Shown here in pieces: positions 44,713 through 54,378 of a DNA stretch of 64,000 nt. The stretch spans positions 35,340 through 99,339 of the forward strand of contig NZ_BMDV01000008.1 in assembly GCF_014636095.1 (NCBI RefSeq), in the 5' to 3' direction. The translations under genes were made by a program, and so were the position numbers. The notes beneath the pieces are model-generated. The model was not told the DNA's origin. It searched no databases and saw only the letters and a list, made by a program, of their open reading frames with translations. Position 1 is the first letter of the stretch. Each line of letters starts with the position of its first letter. Source of the stretch: Acinetobacter modestus (lineage in GTDB: Bacteria; Pseudomonadota; Gammaproteobacteria; Pseudomonadales; Moraxellaceae).

Positions 44713-44923
44713 TAATTCTAATAAATCACACTAACATTCAATCATGTTAAAAAATTATCAATAAGTTCAGATAAATGGTTGTTTTTTTACATGCGTTGGC
44801 AATATATTTTCATTATTATAAATTTCGAACAAATAACAATCACTAAATTTTCGAAAATGAATATTTTATAATTATTGGTTGTCCTTTGTTCATTTATCAT
44901 TATGCACTATGGAGAGATGTATT

Positions 44924-46270
44924 ATGGGGCTGAGAAGTTTAAAGTTTGGCGCAGGGTTTGCACTGATTTTAGGAGGTCTTGCTTCGCAAGATGCAGTTGC
45001 TGATTCTTATGTATTTGTGACCAATACCACACCACAAACTGTTTCTGTTCAAATCAGTCAAACAGGTACACATATTTTACAACAAGGCAATGAATGGGCG
45101 CAGGAAGCAACTCAAATTGCACCATACGAAACTAAACGCGTACTTCGTATCAATCGCTATACGGGTCTAAAATCAGGAAAAACCTATAATTTCGATACAG
45201 TTGTAAGTACAGGTAATTCACAAGTCACGTTGAAACAAACAATGACGGGAACTTGGTCTGGTAGTACGATTAAGCATGGTATTCAAACGGCGACCACTAC
45301 TTCACCATGGTATTCAGACCGTGATATTCATCGAATCAATACAACTTACGCTGGTTTATCTGCACAAGCCGCAGTAAAAGCTGAATATACTGGAGGCTAT
45401 GATGATTTCCATTACACGATTCATCAAAATACAGTGCAAGAACCTGTTTCTAGCAGTGCAGATGAATTAAAAGTACTGACTTATAATGTATATGCTCTGC
45501 CAATGGTCGCAAGCAAGATCAGTGAACGTTTGGCTGAGTTACCAAATCATTTAAATGGTTATGATGTGATTATGATGCAAGAAGCTTTTGCTTCTTCTCG
45601 TACAGGTATGCTGAATCAACTCGCTCAACAATATCCATATCAAACCCATATCCCTGTTGGTTCAGGTTATAACTTATTTGATAGTGGTCTCGTGATCGTT
45701 AGCCGCTACCCAATCGTGAAAACTGCACAATTAATCTATCCAGACTGTACAGGAACGGATTGTTTTGCTGATAAAGGCGTGTTGTATGCTGAAATTATTA
45801 AAAATGGTAAAGCCTATCATGTGACTTCAACACACACTGCATCATTTGATACCGATGAAGCACGTGCCCTTCGCCAAGTTCAATTCCAGCAAATTCGCCA
45901 GTTAGTCAATCAACAAAATATTCCAAGTTTTGATGCTGTGTTGATGGGCGGTGATTTCAATGTCAATAAGTTGTTATGGCCTCAAGATTACCAAAATATG
46001 CTGACTAATCTCAACGCAACAGCAGCGCCAAGTACAGGTTATACCGCATCGACATTTGATCCACGTGTCAATAAATTAGCAGGTGCGGCTGGTTCAGGTG
46101 GCACAGCCGTTGAATATTTAGATTATGTGGTGGCTTCAAATACACATCGCCAACCTACACAATCTCGTAACGATGTGCGTATTTTACGTACCACAGCAGA
46201 TCCTTTGTACATGACTTGGGATCTCTCAGACCATTTCCCTGTAATGGGACAATTTAATTACAGTCCATAA
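44924..46270 (+). CDS. Exported sphingomyelinase C-like phosphodiesterase
   Basis: 448 residues. A signal peptide (cut near AVA) and a beta-rich N-terminal domain of about 150 residues precede an endonuclease/exonuclease/phosphatase domain. That domain shows LTYNVYALP, the metal-binding Glu in VIMMQEAF, THTASF, the catalytic GGDFNVN and the terminal SDHFPV His. This pattern is that of bacterial neutral sphingomyelinases. One disulfide is possible (CTGTDC). GGAGAG precedes the ATG at 44924. The palindrome ATTTTCGAAAAT at 44847-44858 and an AT-rich promoter region lie upstream. Confidence 0.82.
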   Translation: MGLRSLKFGAGFALILGGLASQDAVADSYVFVTNTTPQTVSVQISQTGTHILQQGNEWAQEATQIAPYETKRVLRINRYTGLKSGKTYNFDTVVSTGNSQVTLKQTMTGTWSGSTIKHGIQTATTTSPWYSDRDIHRINTTYAGLSAQAAVKAEYTGGYDDFHYTIHQNTVQEPVSSSADELKVLTYNVYALPMVASKISERLAELPNHLNGYDVIMMQEAFASSRTGMLNQLAQQYPYQTHIPVGSGYNLFDSGLVIVSRYPIVKTAQLIYPDCTGTDCFADKGVLYAEIIKNGKAYHVTSTHTASFDTDEARALRQVQFQQIRQLVNQQNIPSFDAVLMGGDFNVNKLLWPQDYQNMLTNLNATAAPSTGYTASTFDPRVNKLAGAAGSGGTAVEYLDYVVASNTHRQPTQSRNDVRILRTTADPLYMTWDLSDHFPVMGQFNYSP

Positions 46271-46282
46271 GCAGGATGCTGT

Positions 46283-47212
46283 ATGAATAAAAGACTATTG
46301 CTGACAATTATTATTGTTTTAGTGGTCTTGGTCGGAATTGTAGTTTGGAAGAGCACCGCCTCTTCCGCTGCAATTCAGCAAACCAAATCCACCTCATCAT
46401 CCGAAAATTCATCTGTACAGATGAACGATGCAAATATGTCAAATAAAAATAAGGATGAATTGCTGCAAGACGCTTTATTAAAGCAACTGAAAGTATTACA
46501 GCAGCAGCCTGGCAATATCACAGAATTCCTTAATAATTTTAAGGCGAATTGTACAGTGACTGATTGTAATGCAGCTTTAGCAAAAGCATTAGCCAATTAT
46601 CCTGATCAAGCGTTTGCGCATTTAGTTGAAAATTTACTTAAGCGTATGCCGCAATATGAGCAACAAATGCAAAGTACAGTCTTATCGACATCTTTATCGC
46701 CTAAACAACGTTTCGAGGCATTGTGGAAACTCAGAGAACAGACTTTAGGGCAAGCCGAAGCGATGCTTGGCTTTGGGCAAGAACGTAATTATGCAGACTA
46801 TCGTTTTGCCTATAATGATTTGACTCAGAATCAAAATCTGAGTGCGGAACAGCGTCTAAAAGCTTTTGAGGCATTACAGCGTCAATATCCTGATGCAACA
46901 AAACAGGAAAGCAAAATGGGGCTTTATGAACAAGCGATTCAATTACTGAATCAAAGTTCAAATAATCCTGCTGAGATTGCAAGTTTGAAACAAAAATTGC
47001 AGCAGCAGTATTTAACCGAACAAGAACGACACGATATTCAACTTCGTGATCAACGTGAAGTTCAACAGCAGCAGCAAGTCAATCAATATCAGCAAGCCGT
47101 GCAACAGCTCCAACAAGAAATGCAGCCATTAAAATCGCAGCTTTCTGATGCAGAATGGCAAAAACAATATGAAACCCGTTTGCAAGATTTACGTCTCAAA
47201 ATGTTTTCTTAA
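46283..47212 (+). CDS. Lipase-foldase-like (LifO family) membrane-anchored chaperone
   Basis: 309 residues. One N-terminal transmembrane helix (about 5-22), a Ser/Thr-rich linker, then an almost wholly helical, Gln-rich domain. FEALWKLREQTLGQAEAMLGFG, YADYRFAYNDL and a long C-terminal coiled region ending in WQKQYETRLQDLRLKMF match the plan of lipase-specific foldases (Lif). Two cysteines (CTVTDC) are present. It starts 12 bp after the sphingomyelinase, so it probably folds that enzyme in the periplasm before secretion. The canonical Lif motif RxxFDY(F/C)LSA is not seen intact, so assignment is moderate. Confidence 0.62.
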   Translation: MNKRLLLTIIIVLVVLVGIVVWKSTASSAAIQQTKSTSSSENSSVQMNDANMSNKNKDELLQDALLKQLKVLQQQPGNITEFLNNFKANCTVTDCNAALAKALANYPDQAFAHLVENLLKRMPQYEQQMQSTVLSTSLSPKQRFEALWKLREQTLGQAEAMLGFGQERNYADYRFAYNDLTQNQNLSAEQRLKAFEALQRQYPDATKQESKMGLYEQAIQLLNQSSNNPAEIASLKQKLQQQYLTEQERHDIQLRDQREVQQQQQVNQYQQAVQQLQQEMQPLKSQLSDAEWQKQYETRLQDLRLKMFS

Positions 47213-47312
47213 TCATCATTTTTAAAACCATCTGTATCATGAACATGGATGGTTGAATATACGTTTTAACCAAATATTGTGGTATTTATAAAAAGGAAAA
47301 CTAAGATTATTG

Positions 47313-47795
47313 ATGGAAATCAAAGGAATGAACTATCCAAAATTTCAACATGACTTAAATATTGCACTTGAATCAGAAATCTTAGGAGAATTAATTTTTC
47401 TGAATGCTGCTCAACATGCTCGTTCTATAGAACAACAGCAAAAATGGAAAACATTGGCACAACTGGAAACTCAAACACTTCAACGGTTAGGAGATTTCTT
47501 AGTACAACAGGGGCACACTGCTTCAATTCGACCACACATTAAGTTGCAAGCGAAAGCATCAGGTATCGCGATGGCAAAGCTTCCGTGGAAAGTTGCGATG
47601 CATTTACTCAAACAAGGTACAAAACCTTTTATGGAAACATTTGAGCGAATGAATCAACATGCCGATGCAACGACTCAAGAATTTCTTCGATACTTATTGG
47701 CACATGAACAAGCACTAGCTGAATTTGCAACCCAAGAATTAAAAGGAAATTCCAGACACTCATTGGTCGCGGTTGAAAGGCTATTAAAAAGCTAG
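47313..47795 (+). CDS. Unknown helical protein, possibly ferritin-like
   Basis: About 160 residues, all-helical, no signal peptide. Glu and His residues are spaced as in a four-helix bundle (ESEILGELIFLNAAQHA; LAHEQALAEFA), which could be ferritin-like, but the metal motif is not definite. A TTG at 47310 also opens the frame. It has a 100-bp gap from the foldase-like gene and a strong terminator after it. Confidence 0.55.
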   Translation: MEIKGMNYPKFQHDLNIALESEILGELIFLNAAQHARSIEQQQKWKTLAQLETQTLQRLGDFLVQQGHTASIRPHIKLQAKASGIAMAKLPWKVAMHLLKQGTKPFMETFERMNQHADATTQEFLRYLLAHEQALAEFATQELKGNSRHSLVAVERLLKS

Positions 47796-47814
47796 GCGTA
47801 GAACCTAGCTTTTT
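47786..47814. terminator. Bidirectional terminator
   Basis: AAAAAGCTAGG and CCTAGCTTTTT form an 11-bp stem with a 7-nt loop between the ferritin-like gene and atuF, which converge. Confidence 0.92.
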
Positions 47815-47826
47815 AATTTACACATT

Positions 47827-49776
47827 TTATGCAATCGCGACATTTAATAATAATTGTCGTTTTTTCACTTGTTGTCCAATTTGACCAATCAACTCATCTA
47901 CCACGCCGTCAACATCCGACTTGATTTGTTGCTGGATTTTCATGGCCTCCAAGATCAATAAGGTTTGTCCCTTAACAACCGTGTCTCCAGCATTAACCAA
48001 TAGATTCACAATCGCCCCATCCATCGGCGCACGGATTTTACCATCCCCTACCACTTCAGCAGCTTCAGGTGCGGCATAGGTGATATTTTCAATCACTAAA
48101 TTACCATTCGCTGTATCTAAATAGAGTTGGTTTTGATCAAGTACATAACTCAATTTACGGCGCACACCATCAACGTTATAGATGATCTGAGTATCGCTTA
48201 TTTCTACAACCTGAATCGTACAGTGCTGATCACATAATCGCACGGTAACTTGCTGTTGATCCATTTCGACTTGTAGTGACAGTTGTTGATCTGCACATTT
48301 CAACTTTAATGGCAGCGGCGTTGCAATACCTGTTTGCCATGCCGTTTTTGAAGCCTTGTGTTGCGCAAATAGTGTTGCTGCAATCGCTAGACTTTCAAGG
48401 GTTGGAACTTGTTGATGTAGGCTGACGTCATCCTGAAAATGCTGCTGGATAAATGCAGTATTGGTATCACCCGCTACAATAATCGGATGACGCAATAAAT
48501 TTACCAAAAATTGTTTATTGCTATTTACACCAAGCAATACACAATCATCAACAGCACGCGCTAATAGACGAATGGTATCTTCACGGGTTTTACCATAGGC
48601 AATCACCTTCGCCACCATCGGATCATAGAATGGGCTAATTTCACCCGCTTCTAACATGCCATGATCAATACGGACATTAGGCAATGCCGCAGGTTGCCAA
48701 CGTAATACTTTTCCCGTTTGTGGTAAGAAATCCTGACGTGGATCTTCTGCGTATAACCGCACTTCGATCGCATGTCCATTTAAACTAAGTTCATGCTGCT
48801 GCAAGGGTAGAGTTTCACCATTGGCGACACGGAGTTGCCATTCGACCAAATCTAGTCCCGTAATCATTTCTGTTACAGGATGCTCAACTTGTAAACGAGT
48901 ATTCATTTCAAGGAAATAAAACTCGCCAGACTGATCCAGTAAAAATTCAACCGTACCTGCGCCGATATAATCACAGGATTTTGCTGCCGCCACCGCAGCT
49001 TCTCCCATTTTTTGGCGTAACTCAGATGTCATTACTGGGCATGGTGCTTCTTCCACCACTTTTTGATGACGGCGTTGAATTGAACAATCTCGTTCAAATA
49101 GATAAACATAGTTGCCATGTGTGTCACCAAACACTTGGATTTCCACATGACGAGGTGCAATCACCGCTTTTTCAATAATTAATTCACCTGAACCAAAGGC
49201 ATTTTCGGCCTCTGAACGTGCAGTTTTTAAAGCTTCCAACAAATCAACAGACTGGTGCACCAAGCGCATGCCACGCCCACCACCACCAGCAGATGCTTTC
49301 ACCATCAATGGAAAACCAATTTTTTCCGCTTGCTCAGCCAAGTATTCAATATCTTGCTGATCACCCTCATAACCAGGTACACACGGTACACCTGCATCAA
49401 TCATGGCAATTTTGGATAAGCGCTTGCTGCCCATTAAATGAATCGCAGCAGCGTTTGGCCCAATAAAGGTGATACCGTTATCGCTACAAGCTTGGGCAAA
49501 ATCGGTATTTTCAGACAAGAAACCATAACCTGGATGAACTGCATCTGCGCCTGTCTTTTTGCAGGCTTCAATAATATTGGTGATCGACAGATAGGATTCT
49601 GAAACTTTAGATGCACCGATATAAACCGCCTCATCGGCAACTTGAACATGGCGTGCATTTGCATCTGCATCTGAATACACAGCAACAGTTTGATAACCCA
49701 TTGCTTTGGCCGTTTGCATCACACGAACTGCGATTTCACCACGATTTGCGACTAAAACTTTTGAAAATTTCATCAT
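47827..49776 (-). CDS. atuF: Geranyl-CoA carboxylase alpha subunit (biotin carboxylase + biotin carrier)
   Basis: 649 residues. A biotin carboxylase domain comes first, with the ATP-grasp glycine loop KASAGGGGRGM and FLEMNTRLQVEHPVTEM. A linker domain and a biotin carrier domain with ILEAMKIQQ follow; the biotin lysine is at about 613. With the beta subunit AtuC it carboxylates cis-geranyl-CoA in acyclic-terpene breakdown. Sequence alone would also allow methylcrotonyl-CoA carboxylase; the atuABCDEF order and the AtuA gene decide it. It overlaps atuE by 4 bp. Confidence 0.9.
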   Translation of the reverse strand: MMKFSKVLVANRGEIAVRVMQTAKAMGYQTVAVYSDADANARHVQVADEAVYIGASKVSESYLSITNIIEACKKTGADAVHPGYGFLSENTDFAQACSDNGITFIGPNAAAIHLMGSKRLSKIAMIDAGVPCVPGYEGDQQDIEYLAEQAEKIGFPLMVKASAGGGGRGMRLVHQSVDLLEALKTARSEAENAFGSGELIIEKAVIAPRHVEIQVFGDTHGNYVYLFERDCSIQRRHQKVVEEAPCPVMTSELRQKMGEAAVAAAKSCDYIGAGTVEFLLDQSGEFYFLEMNTRLQVEHPVTEMITGLDLVEWQLRVANGETLPLQQHELSLNGHAIEVRLYAEDPRQDFLPQTGKVLRWQPAALPNVRIDHGMLEAGEISPFYDPMVAKVIAYGKTREDTIRLLARAVDDCVLLGVNSNKQFLVNLLRHPIIVAGDTNTAFIQQHFQDDVSLHQQVPTLESLAIAATLFAQHKASKTAWQTGIATPLPLKLKCADQQLSLQVEMDQQQVTVRLCDQHCTIQVVEISDTQIIYNVDGVRRKLSYVLDQNQLYLDTANGNLVIENITYAAPEAAEVVGDGKIRAPMDGAIVNLLVNAGDTVVKGQTLLILEAMKIQQQIKSDVDGVVDELIGQIGQQVKKRQLLLNVAIA

Positions 49777-50606
49777 TGCTCAGTCCAATTTGGTAAACGT
49801 TTTTGAATAAATGCCATCGTTCCTTCTTGACCCTCTAATCCGCCAACGGCTTGAGCAAACTGCTGTGCAGCAGCATCAAGTAAAGAATCTAGAGGCTCAT
49901 TTAACGTCCGATGTAGCAATGCTTTGGTGTTTCGAGATGCCAAAGGCGCAGCACGTTTGATCTGTTGAATGGTGTCAGCAAGCAATTGCTCAAGCTCAAC
50001 GTCATCACGCACAACTTCATGTATTACACCTAACTTCTGCGCAGTCTCACCATTAAAACGTGAACCTAACAGCGCCAAACGACGCGCTTGGGTCAGCCCA
50101 ATCCGTTTCACCACGAAAGGTGCAATTTGTGCAGGTAATACCCCAAGCCCTGTTTCAGGTAAGCCAAACTGAGCATTATCACGACTAATCGCTATATCAG
50201 AGACACATGCTAAGCCAAAACCACCGCCGAGCACTGCCCCTTCTAAAATTGCAACAATCGTTTGAGGAGCTTGATCAACTTGTTCAATCATGGCACCAAA
50301 ACGACGGTTAAAATCAACATAGGGCTGTAAGCTGCCTGCATTGGCTGATTCAATGCGTAATGCAGCCATATCCTTAATGTCACCACCCGCACAGAAATGC
50401 CCGCCTTTACCACGCAAAATTACCGCACGAATAGACACATCATTAGCAATGTGAGCAAAGACCTGTTGAATGGCATTGACCATGTTGAGACTCATGGCAT
50501 TACGGCTTTCAGGTCGATTCAGCCACAACGTTAAAATACTGCCTTGTTGTTCAAGTTGGATACTTTCATCCACTTGTAAATCAGTAAGAGAAGTTGAAAG
50601 TGTCAT
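49773..50606 (-). CDS. atuE: Isohexenylglutaconyl-CoA hydratase-like enoyl-CoA hydratase
   Basis: 277 residues, crotonase fold. FCAGGDIKDMAAL and GAVLGGGFGLACVSDIAIS form the oxyanion hole, and FGLPETGLGVLPAQIAPF carries a catalytic glutamate. Position between the carboxylase and the dehydrogenase matches AtuE, which hydrates isohexenylglutaconyl-CoA after the carboxylation step. The start is 15 bp downstream of atuD. Confidence 0.88.
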   Translation of the reverse strand: MTLSTSLTDLQVDESIQLEQQGSILTLWLNRPESRNAMSLNMVNAIQQVFAHIANDVSIRAVILRGKGGHFCAGGDIKDMAALRIESANAGSLQPYVDFNRRFGAMIEQVDQAPQTIVAILEGAVLGGGFGLACVSDIAISRDNAQFGLPETGLGVLPAQIAPFVVKRIGLTQARRLALLGSRFNGETAQKLGVIHEVVRDDVELEQLLADTIQQIKRAAPLASRNTKALLHRTLNEPLDSLLDAAAQQFAQAVGGLEGQEGTMAFIQKRLPNWTEQ

Positions 50607-50621
50607 TTTTCTTCTCCTATC

Positions 50622-51779
50622 TTATTTCTGTTTCTTCGGCAAAATATCCATCAATTTACAGATGATCCCAAGCATGATTTCGTCTGCACCACCGCCAATC
50701 GAACCTAGACGACCATCGCGATACAACTGTGATGCAGGATTTTCCCACATAAAGCCATTTCCGCCCCAATATTGTAGGCAGCTATCTGCAACTTCACGGG
50801 TTAAGCGCCCTGCTTTAAGCTTTGCCATAGATGCCATCATGGTGACATTTTCACCCGCAATATGTTGTTCACAGGCTTGATAAGTTAAAGCTTTTAGCGC
50901 TTCAACTTCAGTCATCAATTCAGCAAAACGGAAATGTACATATTGGTTATTGATGAGTGGCTGACCAAATGTCGTCCGTTCTTTCGTATAATCAATGGTT
51001 TGTTGAATCACATTTTCTAAACCACCGACAGCATTTGCACATGCCCACATACGTTCTTCCTGAAACTGCATCATCTGCATCATGAAGCCCATACCCTCAG
51101 CACCCACAAGATTGCGCTGTGGTACACGAACGTTATCAAAATAAACTTGAGCCGTTGTGGTTGAACGCATTCCTAGCTTATTCAGTGGTTCTGAGAAACT
51201 AATGCCTGCGGTTTTAGCAGGAACAATGATCATTGATTTATTGACATGTGGTTTGTCATCAGAGGTATTGGCAAGTAGGCAGAAGAAGTCCGCTTGCAGT
51301 GAATTAGTAATCCACATTTTGCTGCCATTAATCACATAATCATCGCCATCTTTTTTTGCGGTGGTTTTAACCGCTGCAACATCTGAACCTGCATGCACTT
51401 CTGAAACTGCAATTGATGCCACATATTCACCCCGAATCGCAGGATTCAGAAACTCTTCTCTCAGTTCTTTACTGCCAAAACGAGCAAGTGCAGGTGTTGC
51501 CATATCGGTTTGTACACCAATCGCTAGAGGCACACCACCACAGGCTGCACGCCCCAATTCTTCTGCCACCACAAGGTTATACGAATAATCTAAACCCAAG
51601 CCGCCATTTTCTTCGGGCTTACAAATACCTAGCAAACCTAAATCTGCCATTTTCTTAAAGACTTCATGGATCGGAAAACGTCCCGCTGCTTCCCATTCTG
51701 GAATGAACGGATTAAGTTCGTTTTCTACAAACTGACGTGTAGTACGGCGTAATGCTTCATGCTCTGCGGTAAATTTCAT
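50622..51779 (-). CDS. atuD: Citronellyl-CoA dehydrogenase-like acyl-CoA dehydrogenase
   Basis: 385 residues. Acyl-CoA dehydrogenase fold with VSEVHAGSDVAAVKT (FAD contact), WITNS, QYWGGNGFM and the C-terminal YRDGRLGSIGGGADEIM, where the catalytic glutamate is expected. In P. aeruginosa AtuD oxidises citronellyl-CoA to geranyl-CoA. It is 43 bp after atuC. Confidence 0.88.
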   Translation of the reverse strand: MKFTAEHEALRRTTRQFVENELNPFIPEWEAAGRFPIHEVFKKMADLGLLGICKPEENGGLGLDYSYNLVVAEELGRAACGGVPLAIGVQTDMATPALARFGSKELREEFLNPAIRGEYVASIAVSEVHAGSDVAAVKTTAKKDGDDYVINGSKMWITNSLQADFFCLLANTSDDKPHVNKSMIIVPAKTAGISFSEPLNKLGMRSTTTAQVYFDNVRVPQRNLVGAEGMGFMMQMMQFQEERMWACANAVGGLENVIQQTIDYTKERTTFGQPLINNQYVHFRFAELMTEVEALKALTYQACEQHIAGENVTMMASMAKLKAGRLTREVADSCLQYWGGNGFMWENPASQLYRDGRLGSIGGGADEIMLGIICKLMDILPKKQK

Positions 51780-51822
51780 AGTTCTGTCCTAAATATTTTT
51801 ATTGACTAAATTTTGTGTTGAA

Positions 51823-53436
51823 TTAGAAACGTGATACACCAAAACGAGTTGGATTTAACTCACGTTGCTGTGCTTCATAAATGGTCTGTAACAGGAAGAT
51901 CAATACTTTACGTGTATCTCTAGGATCGATAATGCCATCGTCATGCAACATCGCTGTATTAAATAAAGCGGTCGATTGCTGTTCCAATTTCATCGAAGTA
52001 CTTTGTTCTAGGAAATCCAACATTTGTGGATTCGGCTCCATACCAGAGGCCTTTTGCTTCCCTTCAGCTACGATACGCAACACTTTTCCTGCCTGAGCTG
52101 AACCCATTACCGCCACATGTGAATTTGGCCAAGCAAAGATAAAGTTAGGCGATAAACTACGTCCACACATGGCGTAGTTACCTGCTCCATAAGAACCTGC
52201 AACAATGATCGAAATTTTAGGTACAGTCGCGTTGGCAACCGCTTGGATCAGCTTAGAACCATGCTTAATAATGCCGTTTTGTTCAGCATCCGTTCCGACC
52301 ATAAAACCCGTGGTGTTATGCAAGAACAAAAGTGGGCGTTGGGTTTGTTCACAAAGATGAATAAACTGCGCAGCTTTGACCGCACCTTGTGGTGTGATTG
52401 GCCCATTATTGGTGATAATTCCAATATGTACCCCACCCATTTTTGCCCAACCGCAAACAGTAAGCGCATCATATTCTTGTTTAAATTCTAAAAAGTCTGA
52501 ATCATCAATAATCCGCGCCACGATTTCTTTCATATCCAAAGGTTGCTTCGGATCTTGCGGAATAATGCCTAACAATTCCTCAGCTGAGTAACGAGGTTCT
52601 TTATAGTCGTGATTAAGACTTTTGGTTTGTTCTTTCCAGTTAAGATGCTCAAAAATTTCACGAGCAATACGAATGCCATCAGCATCATTTTCAGCTAAAT
52701 ATTCAGCTACACCAGAAACCTGAGTATGCATTTCAGCACCACCGAGTTCCTCAGCCGTTGCCACTTCACCTGTTGCTGCTAACAATAATGGGGGACCAGC
52801 CAATAGCATTTCTGTTTGCTTACGGACGGCAATCACATAGTCAGATAGACCTGGTTGATATGCACCACCTGCGGTGGCATTACCATGTACCACCGATATC
52901 TGCGGAATCCCTGCCGCAGACATTCGTGCCTGATTGGCAAAAGTCATACCGCCATAAGTAAACACTTCGGCTGCATAGTTTAAATTTGCGCCGCCACTTT
53001 CGGTCAATGTCACAATCGGTAATTTTTGTTCAAGCGCAATCTTTTGCAAGCGTAAGGTTTTTTGTACACCCATCGGTGACATGGTGCCGCCTTTGATTGC
53101 ACTATTACTGGCAGTGACCAAAGCACGAACGCCACTGACAAAACCAATTCCCGCAATAATACCCCCACCCGCTTCAGAGCCATCTTTATCATCATGCATG
53201 TTGTAGCCAACTAGACCGCATAACTCAACAAAAGGTGAATCAGCATCGAGAAGTAAACGTACACGTTCGTGTGGAAGAATTTTGCCTTTCTTATCAAACT
53301 TTGGTTTTGCTGCATAAGACTTATCAATGCCTTTTTGCTGTACGGCACGAACTTCTGCAATTTGGCTTAATAAGGCATCTCTATTTTGTTGATATTGTTC
53401 ACTACCGACTGCAATTTCAGATTGAAGAATAGTCAT
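51823..53436 (-). CDS. atuC: Geranyl-CoA carboxylase beta subunit (carboxyltransferase)
   Basis: 537 residues, with two crotonase-like carboxyltransferase halves: LTESGGANLNYAAEVF, VHGNATAGGAYQPGLSDY, LFLHNTTGFMVG, KISIIVAGSYGAGNYAMCGR and WPNSHVAVMGSAQAG. It transfers CO2 from biotin on AtuF to geranyl-CoA. It could be mistaken for LiuB (methylcrotonyl-CoA); the surrounding atu genes argue for AtuC. It is 3 bp after atuB. Confidence 0.9.
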   Translation of the reverse strand: MTILQSEIAVGSEQYQQNRDALLSQIAEVRAVQQKGIDKSYAAKPKFDKKGKILPHERVRLLLDADSPFVELCGLVGYNMHDDKDGSEAGGGIIAGIGFVSGVRALVTASNSAIKGGTMSPMGVQKTLRLQKIALEQKLPIVTLTESGGANLNYAAEVFTYGGMTFANQARMSAAGIPQISVVHGNATAGGAYQPGLSDYVIAVRKQTEMLLAGPPLLLAATGEVATAEELGGAEMHTQVSGVAEYLAENDADGIRIAREIFEHLNWKEQTKSLNHDYKEPRYSAEELLGIIPQDPKQPLDMKEIVARIIDDSDFLEFKQEYDALTVCGWAKMGGVHIGIITNNGPITPQGAVKAAQFIHLCEQTQRPLLFLHNTTGFMVGTDAEQNGIIKHGSKLIQAVANATVPKISIIVAGSYGAGNYAMCGRSLSPNFIFAWPNSHVAVMGSAQAGKVLRIVAEGKQKASGMEPNPQMLDFLEQSTSMKLEQQSTALFNTAMLHDDGIIDPRDTRKVLIFLLQTIYEAQQRELNPTRFGVSRF

Positions 53437-53439
53437 GAT

Positions 53440-54360
53440 TTAATCCTTATTTGCATCTTGCGCTTGGGCAGATTGTTGCTCTGCTTTTTCAATCTGATCT
53501 TTGAGTACATCAGGAATAAATGCTCGATGGAAGCCATTAAAAGACTGGCTATTGGTTGCATCTGCCAGTGGATACATCCTTGTTCCTTGTGAAGCAGCAC
53601 CATCAACTCTTAAGGTCACACCCGAAACAAATGCAGCAGCATCAGACAGTAAGTAACAAATCGCTGAAGAAATTTCCGACTCTGTACCCATTCGTTTTAA
53701 CGGTACATTACCTGCCAAACTTGGAATAATAAATTTGGCAAAGTCACCACTGTAGTTATCCATACCAGAAGAAATAATCCAGCCTGGCGCGACACAATTA
53801 ACCCGAACGCCTGAACGTCCCCATTCAACTGAAGCGGTTTTGGTCAGGTTATCCACACCTGAACGTGCTGCACCAGAATGCCCCATTCCTGGCATACCGC
53901 CCCACATATCAGCAGCCATATTGACAATGCTACCGCCGTGTTTTGCCATCCATTGGTTATAGGCTTCACGCATCAGGTAAAAAGTTGAATGTAGGTTATT
54001 ACGTACTACAGCATCAAAGCCATTGGCAGAAATACTTTCAAGTGCAGATGGAAATTGCCCACCTGCGTTATTGACTAAGCCATCCAGTTTGCTGAATTTT
54101 TCAATCACTTCAGCAATCATATTTTTGACTTGTTCTTCATCACGGTTATCACAGACGATGAAATGGACTTTGCCACCATCTTCTAAAATTTCTTGGCTGA
54201 CTTTTTCTAGCTTTTCAATTTTTCGCCCTGTAATCACCACTTGTGCACCCAAAGATGCTAGTTCATGTGCGGTACAACGGCCAATACCGGAACCTCCGCC
54301 TGTCACGATAATCACTTTGTCAGTAAATGCATCTGCCCTGAAAATTGATTGGTAACTCAT
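53440..54360 (-). CDS. atuB: AtuB-like short-chain dehydrogenase with altered active site
   Basis: 306 residues. A classical SDR cofactor motif TGGGSGIG and NNAG are present. Where the catalytic YxxxK is expected the sequence reads HSGAARSG, so both Tyr and Lys are replaced. Peroxisomal 2,4-dienoyl-CoA reductases also lack that Tyr and read VHAGSAK, which suggests an enoyl-CoA-type reductase. A charged Gln-rich tail ends the protein. It lies between atuA and atuC as in P. aeruginosa. Confidence 0.85.
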   Translation of the reverse strand: MSYQSIFRADAFTDKVIIVTGGGSGIGRCTAHELASLGAQVVITGRKIEKLEKVSQEILEDGGKVHFIVCDNRDEEQVKNMIAEVIEKFSKLDGLVNNAGGQFPSALESISANGFDAVVRNNLHSTFYLMREAYNQWMAKHGGSIVNMAADMWGGMPGMGHSGAARSGVDNLTKTASVEWGRSGVRVNCVAPGWIISSGMDNYSGDFAKFIIPSLAGNVPLKRMGTESEISSAICYLLSDAAAFVSGVTLRVDGAASQGTRMYPLADATNSQSFNGFHRAFIPDVLKDQIEKAEQQSAQAQDANKD

Positions 54361-54378
54361 TTGATTTACATCCTTTAC

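Noticed and set aside
50470..50880. 136-codon ORF spanning the atuE/atuD junction on the + strand
   Set aside because: Antisense to two well-supported genes.
47827..53436. Reading of the cluster as the leucine/isovalerate (liu) pathway
   Set aside because: Carboxylase, hydratase and dehydrogenase alone would allow it, but AtuA, the atuABCDEF order, divergent AtuR and the two palindromes favour the terpene pathway.
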